From: Peribacillus simplex
GTDB lineage: Bacteria; Bacillota; Bacilli; Bacillales; DSM-1321
DNA length: 64,000 nucleotides
Reading direction: 5' to 3'
Assembly: GCF_900156045.1 (NCBI RefSeq)
Contig: NZ_FTMX01000001.1
Location: 992,001 to 1,056,000, forward strand
Part shown: positions 36,904 to 47,000 of the stretch, piece by piece
Position numbering within the stretch: position 1 is the first letter of the stretch
How the letters are laid out: the number at the start of each line of letters is the position of its first letter
Made by a program: the position numbers and the translations under genes
The notes under the pieces: model-generated
The model's input: the letters and a program-made list of their open reading frames with translations, nothing else
What the model was told of the DNA's origin: nothing
Database searches by the model: none

Positions 36904-37074
36904 GTATGAAGGTTTTCAGGTAAAGGATTACTTTTGATGGCTGTATCTATCAAAAAAAGAACAAAGGTTATTTTGAAAGTACACATCCCTTTTATTAATG
37001 ATTTTCCCGCTAGTTGTGATAAAATGAAAGGGTATTAAATAATCAGCATGATTGTAGGATTCTTGGGAGGATTT

Positions 37075-37749
37075 ATGGAAAAAAAATTATCAGTCGCAAT
37101 CGATGGACCAGCTGCTGCTGGAAAAAGCACGGTTGCTAAAATTGTTGCAGAAAAGTTCAATTACATATATGTGGATACAGGTGCAATGTACAGGGCCCTT
37201 ACCTATAAGGCCCTTAATCAAAAGATTCGCCTTGATGATGAACAAGCTTTATCAAAAGTTCTCATCAATACGGAAATCGAATTAAGACCAAGTGAAAACG
37301 GTCAGTTGGTGTTCTTGGATAATGAGGACGTGACAGCCCAGATCAGGAACAATGAAGTGACTGGTTCCGTTTCGGAAGTGGCAAAGCACCGGAGCATCCG
37401 GGAAGAATTGGTTCGCAGGCAGCAAATCTTTGGTGAAAATGGCGGTGTCGTCATGGATGGCAGGGACATCGGTACGCATGTATTGCCAAACGCCGAAGTA
37501 AAGGTATTTCTAATCGCCTCTGTGGATGAAAGGGCACAGCGGAGGCATCAGGAAAACATATTGAAAGGTTTTCCATCAGATATCGAAAAATTAAGGGAAG
37601 AAATCGCAACAAGGGACAAGCTGGACTCCGAACGCGAGGTATCGCCACTGAAAAAGGCTGCTGATGCTATCGAAATCGATACGACTTCATTATCGATTCA
37701 GGAAGTTGCAGAAAGTATCATGTCTTTAATAGAAGAGAGGAAAAGATGA
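37075..37749 (+). CDS. cmk: Cytidylate kinase
   Basis: 224 aa from the ATG giving [19 protein letters not shown]; the Walker A is GPAAAGKST. Phosphorylates CMP and dCMP with ATP. DGRDIGT and the CMP-binding insert typical of the long bacterial type are present. TGGGAGG precedes the start. Overlaps plsC by 4 nt. Confidence 0.97.
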   Translation: MEKKLSVAIDGPAAAGKSTVAKIVAEKFNYIYVDTGAMYRALTYKALNQKIRLDDEQALSKVLINTEIELRPSENGQLVFLDNEDVTAQIRNNEVTGSVSEVAKHRSIREELVRRQQIFGENGGVVMDGRDIGTHVLPNAEVKVFLIASVDERAQRRHQENILKGFPSDIEKLREEIATRDKLDSEREVSPLKKAADAIEIDTTSLSIQEVAESIMSLIEERKR

Positions 37750-38333
37750 CATTGGATTTTTACACATTTGCCAAAAACGTCGTAAAAGGCATTTTAACGC
37801 CTTCATTTAGGGTTAAAGCGATTGGAAGAGAACATTTCCCTAAAGAAGGCGGAGTATTGATCTGTGCCAATCACATCGATAATTTGGATCCGCCCATAGT
37901 TGGCATGACATCTCCGAGAGATATTCATTTCATGGCGAAAGAAGAGTTGTTTCAAGCACCTGTTTTAAAGGGTATATTACCCAGAGTAAATGCATTTCCC
38001 GTGAAGCGGGGCAATAGCGATCGGGAATCCCTTAGAAAAGGTTTAAAGCTTTTGAAGGAGGGCAAGGCGATTGGTCTGTTTCCCGAGGGAACCAGAAGCA
38101 AAACGGGTGAACTGGGAGAAGGTTTGGCGGGGGCAGGATTTTTCGCATTGCGGTCTGATGCAGTTATCATACCGTGTGCAATCATCGGCCCGTATAAATT
38201 TTTGCGTCCGTTGAAGGTCGTTTACGGTCCTCCAATAAATTTTACCGAATATCGCGAACAGAAAATATCAGCCGATGAAGCTACAAAAATCATCATGGAC
38301 CACATTCGGAAATTGATTTCCGAGCATAAATAG
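37746..38333 (+). CDS. plsC: 1-acyl-sn-glycerol-3-phosphate acyltransferase (PlsC family)
   Basis: 195 aa. Motif I NHIDNLD (H-x4-D), motif II-like [13 protein letters not shown], motif [15 protein letters not shown] and motif [12 protein letters not shown]. Transfers a second acyl chain to lysophosphatidic acid, giving phosphatidic acid at the membrane. ATGA overlap with cmk. The cmk-plsC-S1 order is common in Bacillaceae; B. subtilis lacks plsC here. Confidence 0.92.
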   Translation: MTLDFYTFAKNVVKGILTPSFRVKAIGREHFPKEGGVLICANHIDNLDPPIVGMTSPRDIHFMAKEELFQAPVLKGILPRVNAFPVKRGNSDRESLRKGLKLLKEGKAIGLFPEGTRSKTGELGEGLAGAGFFALRSDAVIIPCAIIGPYKFLRPLKVVYGPPINFTEYREQKISADEATKIIMDHIRKLISEHK

Positions 38334-38548
38334 TCCTTCATACTTGACAATTTTCTGATTTTGTTAGAATTTATAAAATAAGGGTATCGTTCCTTATTGC
38401 AGATAAAAAAGGAATATAACTTTCTTACTCTAAAAAAACTGTTTTTATCTTTATTAGGAAAGTGTTTTTATTGAACCACTTTAAATAAAATATGTGGCCG
38501 ATGAAGAGGAAATTTGCTGATCAGTCATGGGTTAAGGAGGAGTTAGTA

Positions 38549-39688
38549 ATGACAGAAGATATGAACCAGGTAGAAGTGAACAATTACAAAGTTGGGGATC
38601 AAGTTAAAGCAACAGTTTCAAAGGTAGAAGAAAAACAGGTCATTGTCGATGTGGAAAACAGCAAGACTGATGGTATCATACCCATCAGTGAGCTTTCAAG
38701 CCTGCATGTCGAAAAGGCGTCAGATGCCGTTTCGGAAGGTGATGCATTGGAGCTGGAAGTCATTAAAGTCGAAGAAGAAGCTCTCATTCTATCAAAACGA
38801 AAGATTGACGCTCTTAAAGCATGGGATGACCTGGAATTGAAATTTGAAAATGGAGACGTATTTGAGGCAGAAGTTAAAGATGTCGTCAAAGGCGGGCTTG
38901 TTGTAGATCTAGGCGTACGTGGTTTTGTTCCAGCTTCTCTAGTAGAAGACTATTTCGTTGAAGACTTTTCTGATTACAAAAACAAAACCTTAACATTCAA
39001 GATCGTTGAGCTTGAGAAAGACAAGAATCGCTTAATCCTCTCACATCGGGCAGTGGTCCAAGACCAAAAGGAAAAGCAAAAAGCAAACGTCTTGGATAAG
39101 ATTGAAGGCGGGCAAGTGCTTGAGGGCGTGGTCCAAAGGATTACCGATTTTGGTGCATTCGTGGATATTGGAGGCGTAGACGGCCTTGTCCACATTTCCC
39201 AGCTTTCCCATCAGCATGTTGACAAGGCATCCGATGTCGTTTCCGAAGGGGATAAGGTGCAGGTGAAAGTACTATCCATCGATCGTGATAATGAAAGGAT
39301 TTCACTTTCCATTAAGGATACCCTTCCGGGACCTTGGGCAGGCATTGCAGAAAAAGCGGCAAAAGGCTCTACATTGGAAGGTATCGTCAAACGACTTGTT
39401 TCTTTCGGTGCATTCGTGGAGATTTTTCCAGGGGTAGAAGGGCTTGTCCATATTTCACAGATTTCGCACAAGCATATTGCCACACCGCAAGAAGTACTTA
39501 AAGAAGGCCAGTCTGTCAAAGTGAAAGTTCTGGAAGTCAATGAAACGGATCAACGTCTATCATTGAGCATTAAGGAACTTGAAGAACCTCAATCCAATTA
39601 CAACACATCGGATTATGAGCTCCCAGAAGAATCGAAGGGTTTTCAGCTAGGTGAAATGATCGGTGATCAATTGAAAAAACTAAAATAA
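38549..39688 (+). CDS. ypfD: S1-domain RNA-binding protein YpfD (ribosomal protein S1 homologue)
   Basis: 379 aa from the ATG behind AAGGAGGAG. Four S1 RNA-binding repeats: about 12-80, 97-166, 183-252 and 269-340, each with the FGAFV/GLVH type core in the last two. Shorter than the six-repeat S1 of Gram-negative bacteria, and not essential in B. subtilis. The 215-nt region before it has only a weak promoter-like pattern (TTGACA at 38344). Confidence 0.93.
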   Translation: MTEDMNQVEVNNYKVGDQVKATVSKVEEKQVIVDVENSKTDGIIPISELSSLHVEKASDAVSEGDALELEVIKVEEEALILSKRKIDALKAWDDLELKFENGDVFEAEVKDVVKGGLVVDLGVRGFVPASLVEDYFVEDFSDYKNKTLTFKIVELEKDKNRLILSHRAVVQDQKEKQKANVLDKIEGGQVLEGVVQRITDFGAFVDIGGVDGLVHISQLSHQHVDKASDVVSEGDKVQVKVLSIDRDNERISLSIKDTLPGPWAGIAEKAAKGSTLEGIVKRLVSFGAFVEIFPGVEGLVHISQISHKHIATPQEVLKEGQSVKVKVLEVNETDQRLSLSIKELEEPQSNYNTSDYELPEESKGFQLGEMIGDQLKKLK

Positions 39689-39695
39689 GATAATA

Positions 39696-40754
39696 ATGGT
39701 GATGGCCTTGGAGAGAAAACAACGAAAATTAGATCATATAGAATTTGCGCTAAAGACAGGTCAGCAGCATAAAACCGGGCTAGAAGATATTTCGTTTATT
39801 CACCAAAGCTTACCAGGTATTTCCTTGAATAATGTGAACCTCACAGCAGAAGTTGGCGAACTTGAATTAAGTTCGCCAATTTTTATAAATGCCATGACCG
39901 GAGGCGGAGGCCCTGAAACCGAAAAATTGAATGGTGAACTAGCCATTGCTGCACGGGAAACAGGAATCGCCATGGCGGTAGGATCGCAAATGGCAGCCAT
40001 CAAGGATTCTAGCCAGCAAGCTTCTTTTAAAGTTGTAAGGAAGGAAAATCCTGATGGTGTGCTGATTGGTAATCTCGGTGGTGAAGCAACAGTCGAACAG
40101 GCTAAGCGGGCAAGCGAAATGATCGGGGCCAATGCCCTTCAGATTCATATTAACGTCATCCAGGAATTGACGATGCCTGAAGGGGACAGGGATTTTGCGG
40201 GTACCCTTTCGAGAATAGAAAAAATCAACAGTACGGTCGGAATTCCTGTCATCGTAAAAGAGGTTGGATTTGGGATGAGTATGGAAACGGTGCAGCAATT
40301 ACATTCCGTGGGTGTTTCGATCATTGATGTAGGCGGGTTTGGCGGAACGAATTTTGCTAAAATCGAGAATGAAAGACGAGCAAAGATACTCGGATATTTT
40401 AATGAATGGGGCATACCGACAGCCGCTTCGATTGTCGAAGCTGTTAATGTTTCACCACAACTTTCAGTCATTGGGTCGGGTGGCATTCAAAGCCCTTTGG
40501 AAATTACAAAAAGCCTGGCATTAGGAGCTAAAGGAGTCGGATTGGCCGGACATTTCCTCAAAATCTATAAAGAGTTGGGCTTGAAACAGTTAATTAAAGA
40601 AATACATTACATACATGAAGATTTGAAGGTCATCATGACTGCACTCGGGTGTGGTAATATCTCAGAGCTAAGGAAATCGAAATTAGTCATCAATGGAAAT
40701 ACCTATCATTGGTTATCTCAAAGAGGCATTGATTGTTCGGTGTATGCTAAATGA
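39696..40754 (+). CDS. fni: Type 2 isopentenyl-diphosphate delta-isomerase (FMN-dependent)
   Basis: 352 aa. Interconverts IPP and DMAPP with FMN and NAD(P)H. Typical segments: [32 protein letters not shown] with the PEGDRDF loop, and the phosphate-binding [10 protein letters not shown]. The start is not certain: ATG at 39696 and at 39702 both lack a strong ribosome binding site. 7 nt after ypfD. Supplies DMAPP for the heptaprenyl chain built by HepST further on. Confidence 0.93.
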   Translation: MVMALERKQRKLDHIEFALKTGQQHKTGLEDISFIHQSLPGISLNNVNLTAEVGELELSSPIFINAMTGGGGPETEKLNGELAIAARETGIAMAVGSQMAAIKDSSQQASFKVVRKENPDGVLIGNLGGEATVEQAKRASEMIGANALQIHINVIQELTMPEGDRDFAGTLSRIEKINSTVGIPVIVKEVGFGMSMETVQQLHSVGVSIIDVGGFGGTNFAKIENERRAKILGYFNEWGIPTAASIVEAVNVSPQLSVIGSGGIQSPLEITKSLALGAKGVGLAGHFLKIYKELGLKQLIKEIHYIHEDLKVIMTALGCGNISELRKSKLVINGNTYHWLSQRGIDCSVYAK

Positions 40755-40767
40755 ATGACCACAAAAG

Positions 40768-40806
40768 GAAGCATCTCAATTGAAACGAATTGAGATGCTT
40801 CTTTTT
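40768..40806. terminator. Terminator between fni and ypzI
   Basis: GAAGCATCTCAATT and AATTGAGATGCTTC form a perfect 14-bp stem with T run on the plus strand. On the minus strand it follows ypzI and ends in CCTTTTG, so it may serve both. Confidence 0.9.
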
Positions 40807-40820
40807 GTTCAGGGATAGAC

Positions 40821-40952
40821 TTAACTATTCCTTTTTCGTGCCTCTTCAGGACCTTCCATTCTTGTTGCCCCTTTATGATCCAGTGATTGGTCCCTGTCGG
40901 ACTCCACCCGTTTACTTTCTTTCAATTTTTTTTCTTGCCGATCTTTTCCCAT
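40821..40952 (-). CDS. ypzI: Small protein YpzI (43 aa)
   Basis: 43 codons on the minus strand, start ATG at 40952 with AGGAGG 7 nt upstream (40960-40965). The product is very hydrophilic: MGKDRQEKKLKESKRVE at the start and GPEEARKRNS at the end, with DRDQSL in the middle. This agrees with my memory of the short Bacillus protein YpzI, which lies between fni and yphA in B. subtilis. Function unknown. Confidence 0.85.
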   Translation of the reverse strand: MGKDRQEKKLKESKRVESDRDQSLDHKGATRMEGPEEARKRNS

Positions 40953-41063
40953 GTTCACACCTCCTTTTAATTGATAGGGGGAAGGTTTTCCTCATTAAAT
41001 GCCGTGCTCTATGTTTATACTTTGAATAAACAAGCCATAATGTTCCTAAAAGGGGGACGTTGC

Positions 41064-41684
41064 ATGGATGGAATTATATTTTATTGGATTTCATGGATAG
41101 TTTGGGTCATTGTCATGTTTTTTATTCCGAAAACGGTTCCCTTTCGTTTTGATTTTCTTTTTCATCTATTAGCCGTTATGGTATTGGCGGGCTATAAACT
41201 GGAAGCCCCATTGGTTTCCGTTCATTTGAGCGGTCCGTATCTTTTCTTTATACTGTGTGTCTATTTTAGGAAGAAAACAATCATCAAGATGATGGAACTG
41301 ATCAGCGGAAGTCTTATTATCACTCTCGCTTATGCCAGTTTTCAACTTTTTTCTTTGCTTGATCCGATATGGCTCATCATGAAGCCCGCTTATCTTTTGT
41401 GTATTTTCCTGAATTATCTTATCCTATTACTTTTTAAAAACTGGAAACATCGATTGTTCGTCCTTTTAATTGGGATGATGATGGGAGATATCATATATTC
41501 CGGATTACTTGCTTACCACACTTTACCTTATGTGGCCCTTGCTTACGCATGGCATGATAATGCAGTTCTGGTATTGGGCGCAAACATACTGTGGAGAATG
41601 TTGGAAATGGTTGGCCATTATATTTATTTAATATCCCAATCGAGATTTTTATCAAAACAAGGAAAAGAGAATTTTAATCAATGA
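41064..41684 (+). CDS. yphA: YphA-family membrane protein
   Basis: 206 aa from the ATG giving MDGIIFYWISW behind GGGGGACG; the longer open frame upstream lacks a site. Six to seven hydrophobic segments cover most of the protein. Assigned by position (between ypzI and der), length and topology. Function unknown. Confidence 0.8.
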   Translation: MDGIIFYWISWIVWVIVMFFIPKTVPFRFDFLFHLLAVMVLAGYKLEAPLVSVHLSGPYLFFILCVYFRKKTIIKMMELISGSLIITLAYASFQLFSLLDPIWLIMKPAYLLCIFLNYLILLLFKNWKHRLFVLLIGMMMGDIIYSGLLAYHTLPYVALAYAWHDNAVLVLGANILWRMLEMVGHYIYLISQSRFLSKQGKENFNQ

Positions 41685-42165
41685 AGAGTATGGGGTATTA
41701 GCCGCTTTATCAAAAGGCAGATTATATAAATGGAACCAAATGGAATTGGAAGGCTTTTATTCATACAATCATTGTTGATTGGCGAGAAATTTGTTACTAT
41801 AGGATAGTTAGAGGTCTGTAGATAAATCGTAAAATGCTCTAAATAATTAAAAAGGAAGCCGTATGTCGAAGCTTTCTTCATTTTTTTGGGCTGTTTATAA
41901 TTAAGTTTGAGCATGCAGGGGGTTCGGCTTCACGTTACTTTAGGAACTGGGGCGTAAAGTGGACAAACTGACCGTGAATACTTGATGAGTTTAACTGAAC
42001 ATCAGTTGTTTCTTACTGATGAAAGATTCCTTTAAATGATGATGGATACAGCCTTTTCCTTTTAAAGGAAATGATGAAAATCAATAATGCAAAGCAACCG
42101 CAATAAATGCATTCATGAATTTCGTGACTTTGACAGAGATATAGTAGCAGAAAGGGTGAATAGCA
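41685..42165 (+). other. 481-nt gap without a recognisable gene (position of yphB/seaA in B. subtilis)
   Basis: B. subtilis has yphB (seaA) between yphA and der. Here I find no open frame of that kind on either strand, only short frames without ribosome binding sites. A TCCTTTTAAAGGA dyad is at 42055-42067, and GTGA with AAAGG before der is its ribosome binding site. The promoter of der cannot be fixed. Confidence 0.6.
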
Positions 42166-43476
42166 ATGCCAAAACCGGTAATTGCGATAGTCGGTCGTCC
42201 GAACGTGGGAAAATCGACAATCTTTAATAGAATAGTTGGAGAACGGGTTTCGATTGTCGAAGACGTTCCTGGAGTAACCCGGGACAGGATTTATAGTTCT
42301 GGTGAATGGTTGACACATGATTTTAACATAATTGATACAGGTGGAATTGATATCGGTGACGAGCCGTTCCTGGAACAAATTCGCCAGCAGGCTGAAATCG
42401 CCATCGACGAAGCTGATGTGATAATTTTTATGACAAATGGCCGTGAAGGGGTAACGGCTGCTGATGAAGAAGTAGCCAAGATACTCTATAAATCGAGAAA
42501 GCCAGTTGTCCTTGCAGTAAATAAAGTCGATAACCCAGAAATGAAAGATCAAATTTATGATTTCTATGCGTTAGGTTTTGGGGATCCATTCCCGATCTCC
42601 GGGTCTCATGGACTTGGTCTTGGTGACCTTCTGGATGAAGCGGCCAAACATTTCCCTAAATTCAGCGGCCAGGATTATGCTGATGATGTCATTAAATTCA
42701 GTTTGATTGGAAGACCGAATGTAGGTAAATCATCTCTGGTCAATGCATTGTTAGGTGAAGAACGTGTCATTGTAAGTGACATTGAAGGTACGACTCGCGA
42801 CGCGATTGACTCTCCTTATAAATATAATGGCAAAGAATATGTCATTATTGATACAGCAGGGATGCGGAAAAAAGGTAAAGTGTATGAAAGCACGGAAAAA
42901 TATAGCGTACTTCGTGCATTAAGGGCAATTGAGCGTTCCGACGTTGTTCTTGTCGTCCTGAACGCTGAAGAAGGTATTCGTGAGCAGGATAAAAAAATTG
43001 CCGGATATGCCCATGAAGCTGGTAGGGCGGTCATCATCGTCGTCAATAAGTGGGATGCCATCGAGAAAGATGAAAAAACGATGAAGGATTTTGAAGAAAA
43101 GATCCGTGCCCATTTCCTATTCTTGGATTATGCGCCAATCATTTATCTATCTGCCTTAACGAAAAAACGGACACATACCTTAATACCGGTCATTGATCAG
43201 GCTAGTGAGAATCATGCTATCCGGGTTCCGACAAATGTCTTGAATGAAGTGGTCATGGATGCCGTTGCAATGAATCCGACACCGACTCATAATGGTAACC
43301 GTTTGAAAATTTATTATACGACTCAGGTAGCGATCAAGCCGCCAACTTTCGTTGTATTCGTTAACGATCCGGAGTTATTGCATTTCTCATATGAGAGATT
43401 TTTAGAAAATCGAATTAGGGATGCCTTTGGTTTTGAAGGAACACCAATACGAATTTTTGGACGCCAGAGAAAATAG
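42166..43476 (+). CDS. der: Ribosome biogenesis GTPase Der (EngA)
   Basis: 436 aa. Two tandem GTPase domains, each with P-loop GRPNVGKS (about residues 9 and 181), DTGG/DTAG, and NKVD/NKWD motifs, followed by a KH-like C-terminal domain. Needed for 50S subunit assembly. Followed by gpsA after 16 nt with AAGGTGG between them. Confidence 0.97.
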   Translation: MPKPVIAIVGRPNVGKSTIFNRIVGERVSIVEDVPGVTRDRIYSSGEWLTHDFNIIDTGGIDIGDEPFLEQIRQQAEIAIDEADVIIFMTNGREGVTAADEEVAKILYKSRKPVVLAVNKVDNPEMKDQIYDFYALGFGDPFPISGSHGLGLGDLLDEAAKHFPKFSGQDYADDVIKFSLIGRPNVGKSSLVNALLGEERVIVSDIEGTTRDAIDSPYKYNGKEYVIIDTAGMRKKGKVYESTEKYSVLRALRAIERSDVVLVVLNAEEGIREQDKKIAGYAHEAGRAVIIVVNKWDAIEKDEKTMKDFEEKIRAHFLFLDYAPIIYLSALTKKRTHTLIPVIDQASENHAIRVPTNVLNEVVMDAVAMNPTPTHNGNRLKIYYTTQVAIKPPTFVVFVNDPELLHFSYERFLENRIRDAFGFEGTPIRIFGRQRK

Positions 43477-43492
43477 TAAAGGTGGTTATATC

Positions 43493-44545
43493 ATGGTGAA
43501 AGATAAAGAAAGTATCGCAGTGATTGGAGCTGGGAGCTGGGGAACTGCTTTAGCGCTCGTAATCGCCGATAACCAGCATGAAGTGAGATTATGGGGACAT
43601 AATCAGAAACAAATCAATGAAATAAATCAAAATCATACGAATGAAAAATACTTGCCTGGGATTGAATTGCCTTTGGGGATTAAAGGTTATTCTTCCCTTA
43701 AGGAAGCGTTGGCCGGGATTGAAGTAATCATTTTGGCTGTGCCTACCAAAGCATACAGGGAAGTGCTTGGTCAGATTGAAGAGGCTCATGATAAACCATT
43801 GACGATCGTTCATGTGAGTAAGGGAATTGAACCTGATTCACTGCTTCGTATATCGGAAATGATTGAAGAAGTCTCATCGGCTGATTGGCTTAAAGATATA
43901 GTTGTTCTTTCAGGACCGAGCCATGCAGAAGAAGTAAGTCTGCGTCACCCGACAACAGTTGCCGTTTCTTCAAAGAATATGAAGGCTGCAGAAAGGGTTC
44001 AGGACATCTTTATCAATAATAATTTCCGTGTATATACAAATCCGGACATGGTTGGTGTTGAAATCGGAGGGGCATTGAAGAACATCATTGCTTTGGCTGC
44101 CGGCATAACGGATGGTTTAGGCTATGGGGATAATGCCAAGGCTGCATTAATGACACGAGGATTGGCTGAAATATCCCGTCTAGGGGTGGCCATGGGGGCA
44201 AACCCACTAACGTTTTCAGGTTTAGCTGGGATTGGCGACTTGATCGTCACTTGTACAAGCGTTCATTCCCGTAATTGGAGAGCTGGGAATATGCTTGGTA
44301 AAGGGCAAAAGCTTGAAGAAGTGTTGGAAAACATGGGTATGGTCGTTGAAGGTGTCAGAACCACTAAAGCTGCCTATCAACTAGCCCAAAAGTACGAAGT
44401 GAACATGCCGATCACAGAGGCCTTGTACGATGTTTTATTCAATGGGGAAGAAGTGAAAAAGGCTGTTGACCTTTTGATGAATCGTTCAAAAACGAATGAG
44501 ATGGAAGAACTTTATAACATATTGGATAGCAGGCAGCAGGATTAA
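43493..44545 (+). CDS. gpsA: Glycerol-3-phosphate dehydrogenase [NAD(P)+]
   Basis: 350 aa from the ATG behind AAGGTGG. Reduces dihydroxyacetone phosphate to sn-glycerol 3-phosphate for phospholipids. The Rossmann motif is [10 protein letters not shown]; the catalytic Lys is in [13 protein letters not shown], with the [12 protein letters not shown] signature. In B. subtilis yphE follows directly; here 6.4 kb of other genes intervene. Confidence 0.96.
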   Translation: MVKDKESIAVIGAGSWGTALALVIADNQHEVRLWGHNQKQINEINQNHTNEKYLPGIELPLGIKGYSSLKEALAGIEVIILAVPTKAYREVLGQIEEAHDKPLTIVHVSKGIEPDSLLRISEMIEEVSSADWLKDIVVLSGPSHAEEVSLRHPTTVAVSSKNMKAAERVQDIFINNNFRVYTNPDMVGVEIGGALKNIIALAAGITDGLGYGDNAKAALMTRGLAEISRLGVAMGANPLTFSGLAGIGDLIVTCTSVHSRNWRAGNMLGKGQKLEEVLENMGMVVEGVRTTKAAYQLAQKYEVNMPITEALYDVLFNGEEVKKAVDLLMNRSKTNEMEELYNILDSRQQD

Positions 44546-44599
44546 CCTTCAATTTGTTGATTTTCATAAAAGAATTTCATTAAATTAGGCATTTGATGA

Positions 44600-44716
44600 T
44601 GCGCCTTGCCGTGTATCAGCATACAATGCAACGAAAGTAAACTAGTAATTTGACCTCGGCACGGGGGATTTAGTCAAATGAGCAGAAGATATCCAGATAT
44701 CTTCTGCTTTTTTTAT
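44600..44716 (+). ncRNA. Candidate small RNA or 3' UTR structure downstream of gpsA
   Basis: A hairpin ATTTGAC (44648-44654)/GTCAAAT (44673-44679) has an 18-nt loop containing CACGG (44660-44664), which can pair with CCGTG at 44609-44613 to form a pseudoknot. A strong terminator (AGCAGAAGATA/TATCTTCTGCT plus T run, 44681-44716) follows directly. The terminator is secure; the RNA itself is a suggestion. Confidence 0.4.
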
Positions 44717-44765
44717 GGTCAAAAAATCATCTGTTTTCTTTTGATTTATGAATAACTGAATAGTT

Positions 44766-44781
44766 TATTCAGTATTGCATA
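44766..44781 (+). promoter_or_regulatory. Upstream activating site for puuP
   Basis: TATTCA-N4-TGCATA, with 51 nt between its end and the GG of the sigma-54 promoter. The same dyad at the same distance precedes patA (49220-49235). A second perfect dyad CTGAATA-GTT-TATTCAG (44756-44772) overlaps it. Confidence 0.7.
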
Positions 44782-44830
44782 AATCATTCTACATATTTCC
44801 TTGTTTTTTGTTAAAAATCGACTATTTTTT

Positions 44831-44846
44831 TTGGTATGAAAATTGC
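44831..44846 (+). promoter_or_regulatory. Sigma-54 promoter of puuP
   Basis: TTGGTATGAAAATTGC has the invariant GG and GC separated by exactly 10 nt and the TTGC end of the -12 element. It lies 85 nt before the importer gene. Confidence 0.82.
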
Positions 44847-44930
44847 GAAGTGTAATATGACCAAAAAATTATAAGGGAGGCCAGAAAGGTTGGTTAACTT
44901 TTCTCGCTAAAAAAGGAAGGGGAATGATAC

Positions 44931-46268
44931 ATGCAAACAGGTAAACTGAAAAGGTCCTTAAACTTATGGCATATAGTATTGCTTGGTGTTGGATATATGA
45001 CGCCGATGGTTGTATTTGATACATTCGGGATAGTTTCCGAAAAAACAGGGGGGCATGTGCCAATGGCATATGTCATTGCTCTTTCAGCGATGTTGTTTAC
45101 TGCAGCCAGTTATGGAAAAATGGTGAAAATCTATCCACAGGCAGGTTCATCCTATACTTACACACAAAAAACGATTAATCCACATTTAGGCTTCCTTGTC
45201 GGGTGGTCTTCGTTACTTGATTATTTATTTTTACCGATGGTGAACGGCATTTTAACAAAAATATACTTAACTGCTCTTTTTCCGGAAGTATACCCGTGGA
45301 TATGGGTGGTGGCATTTGTCCTTTTAATGACAGTCATTAACTTATTCAATGTTAATTTTGCAGCCAACTTTAATAGCTTCCTTGTTTTTTTTCAAATGTT
45401 GGTCATCATTATTTTTGTGGCACTTGTCGTTAAAGGAGTCATGGATGGAGAAGGTACTGGAGAGGTCTTGTCGGTTCAGCCATTCATCGGGCCACATTTG
45501 GAAATGTCGACGCTCATATCTGGTGCTACAATCCTTTGTTTTTCATTCTTGGGGTTTGACGCAGTCACTACTTTATCGGAAGAAACATCGAATCCATCCA
45601 TAACGGTTCCCCGGGCCATCTTTTTGACTGCCCTTATCGGAGGGGGGTTATTTGTAACGGCATCATTCTTTACACAGTTATTTTTCCCGGATGTTTCCCG
45701 TTTTAGCGATCCTGAAGGAGCTTCTCCGGAAATTGCCCTTTTCGTTGGCGGGAAGTTATTTCAGGCTTTCTTTCTTGCAGGAACCTTATGCGGTACCCTT
45801 GCCTCCGGTCTTGCATCCCATGCTAGTGTTTCTAGGCTGCTATATGTCATGGGGCGTGACCAAATGATCCCGAAAAAACTATTTGGGTTTATCCACCCCA
45901 AATACAACACGCCATTTTTTAATGTCATATTTGTCGGATCCATATCATTGGTTGCCTTATTCCTTGATTTGGTTACGGCCGCTTCCCTCATAAACTTTGG
46001 GGCTTTAATCGCTTTTACCTTCGTGAATATTTGCGTAATCGTCCACGCAATAAGAAACAAAAGCTTCAGAACGATTAAAGGATTTCTTTCAACTATTCTT
46101 TCCCCGGTTTTAGGCGCGGCATCTGTCTTCATCCTTTGGCTTAATCTCGAGATGAGTTCATTGATTTTAGGAGTTGTCTGGGCGGTAATTGGGATTGGCT
46201 ATCTACTGTATCGGACAAAATGGTTTACGGAATCCCCTCCGCTATTCCGTTTTGAAAAAGCACAGTGA
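44931..46268 (+). CDS. puuP: Putrescine importer, PuuP-like APC-family permease
   Basis: 445 aa, about 12 membrane segments. Long stretches resemble E. coli PuuP as I remember it: LNLWHIVLLGVGYMTPM, VFDTFGIVS, GFLVGWSSLLDYLFLPM and SGLASHASVSRLLYVMGRD. A proton-coupled putrescine uptake role is inferred from this and from the adjoining putrescine aminotransferase. ATG start behind AAGGAAGGGG. Transcribed from a sigma-54 promoter. Confidence 0.9.
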   Translation: MQTGKLKRSLNLWHIVLLGVGYMTPMVVFDTFGIVSEKTGGHVPMAYVIALSAMLFTAASYGKMVKIYPQAGSSYTYTQKTINPHLGFLVGWSSLLDYLFLPMVNGILTKIYLTALFPEVYPWIWVVAFVLLMTVINLFNVNFAANFNSFLVFFQMLVIIIFVALVVKGVMDGEGTGEVLSVQPFIGPHLEMSTLISGATILCFSFLGFDAVTTLSEETSNPSITVPRAIFLTALIGGGLFVTASFFTQLFFPDVSRFSDPEGASPEIALFVGGKLFQAFFLAGTLCGTLASGLASHASVSRLLYVMGRDQMIPKKLFGFIHPKYNTPFFNVIFVGSISLVALFLDLVTAASLINFGALIAFTFVNICVIVHAIRNKSFRTIKGFLSTILSPVLGAASVFILWLNLEMSSLILGVVWAVIGIGYLLYRTKWFTESPPLFRFEKAQ

Positions 46269-46303
46269 ATCTATTGTATTCATGAAACAAGGGAGGTTGT
46301 TAT

Positions 46304-46594
46304 ATGGCTGATGAGAAAATGAAGAGGACGTTCATGCCCATGCCTGTTGTTCTATTTTCGTTCATGGCGTCAGCGACTTGTGTTCAGCATTTATGAGCAA
46401 GAATATGTCACTGGTATGGTTCCGGAGTCTGCTGGACCGCTTTTACAGCATTACTTCTGTATCGGCTTATGCACGGGTTGAATTTACTGATTATTGTGAC
46501 GTTTACCGATGTCATGTGGATGAAAATGGCTACGAAAGCAATTGCTATACTAACGTTAGTCGCCTTCCTTTTCATGGTCATATTCATCGTTTAA
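46304..46594 (+). pseudogene. Decayed small membrane-protein gene after puuP
   Basis: A perfect AAGGGAGG site and ATG begin a frame (MADEKMKRTFMPMPVV...) that stops at 46394. The same frame then continues open to a stop at 46592 with a clear hydrophobic C-terminal part (LNLLIIVTFTDVMW...LVAFLFMVIFIV). The intervening stretch reads most sensibly in another frame (VFSIYEQEYVTGMVPESAG). Either a nonsense mutation or a pair of indels has broken a 2-TM protein of about 97 residues, 35 nt after puuP. Family not recognised. Confidence 0.6.
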
Positions 46595-46604
46595 TCCATC
46601 TGTG

Positions 46605-46884
46605 ATATTACCTAAGGCGAATGAACAAGGAAAAGGACGGTGGCAGAAGCTTTGAAAGCATACCATTGAGCTCTTTTAGTGGTTTTTAAAACTTTGCAAA
46701 CAGGTATGGAACCGTAATGACGGTACTGTCTTTATAAAAAGCCTAAGGCGAGGATGGCCACCCTCGAATCATAACAAGCAGGGGTATGCAAAAGGCTAAG
46801 AAAAGGTGATCGGTCCTTTATAAAATAAGTCTAAGGTGCATACCAGGTTTTTAGGTCAAAAGGGTCCGTTGAAGGACCCTTTTG
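46605..46884 (+). ncRNA. Candidate structured attenuator/riboswitch-like leader of the sigma-54 activator gene
   Basis: No frame is coding, but many helices are possible: CATACC/GGTATG (46659-46664/46703-46708), ACCGT/ACGGT (46711-46715/46720-46724), AGCCT/AGGCT (46740-46744/46793-46797) closing CGAGG/CCTCG (46749-46753/46762-46766), and GGTATGCA/TGCATACC (46783-46790/46837-46844). CCTAAGGCGA occurs twice (46611 and 46742). It ends in an 11-bp hairpin CAAAAGGGTCC/GGACCCTTTTG (46857-46884). GGTCCTT at 46812-46818 is complementary to AAGGACC (46872-46878) of that hairpin and could act as antiterminator; AAAGG/CCTTT (46802-46819) would sequester it. I cannot match it to a known class. Confidence 0.55.
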
Positions 46885-47000
46885 TTGTGGAACGAATAAA
46901 GGTAAATGATGGATATTGAGTAATGGTACATCTTATTTTTTATCTTGCAATTCGGAATTGTGATAAAATATAGGTTAGGTTACAAAAGGAGAGTGAAAAT

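Noticed and set aside
41678..41914. 78-codon minus-strand frame after yphA
   Set aside because: No ribosome binding site, runs over a T-rich stretch, no family resemblance.
42013..42552. 179-codon minus-strand frame across the start of der
   Set aside because: It is the antisense shadow of the strongly conserved der gene.
46378..46605. 75-codon frame after puuP
   Set aside because: Third frame of the decayed gene starting at 46304; no ribosome binding site and polar composition unlike the hydrophobic alternative.
46695..46740. T-box-like TGGAACCG before the sigma-54 activator gene
   Set aside because: The full AGGGTGGNACCGCG core and specifier structure are missing, and the gene is not an aminoacyl-tRNA or amino-acid gene.
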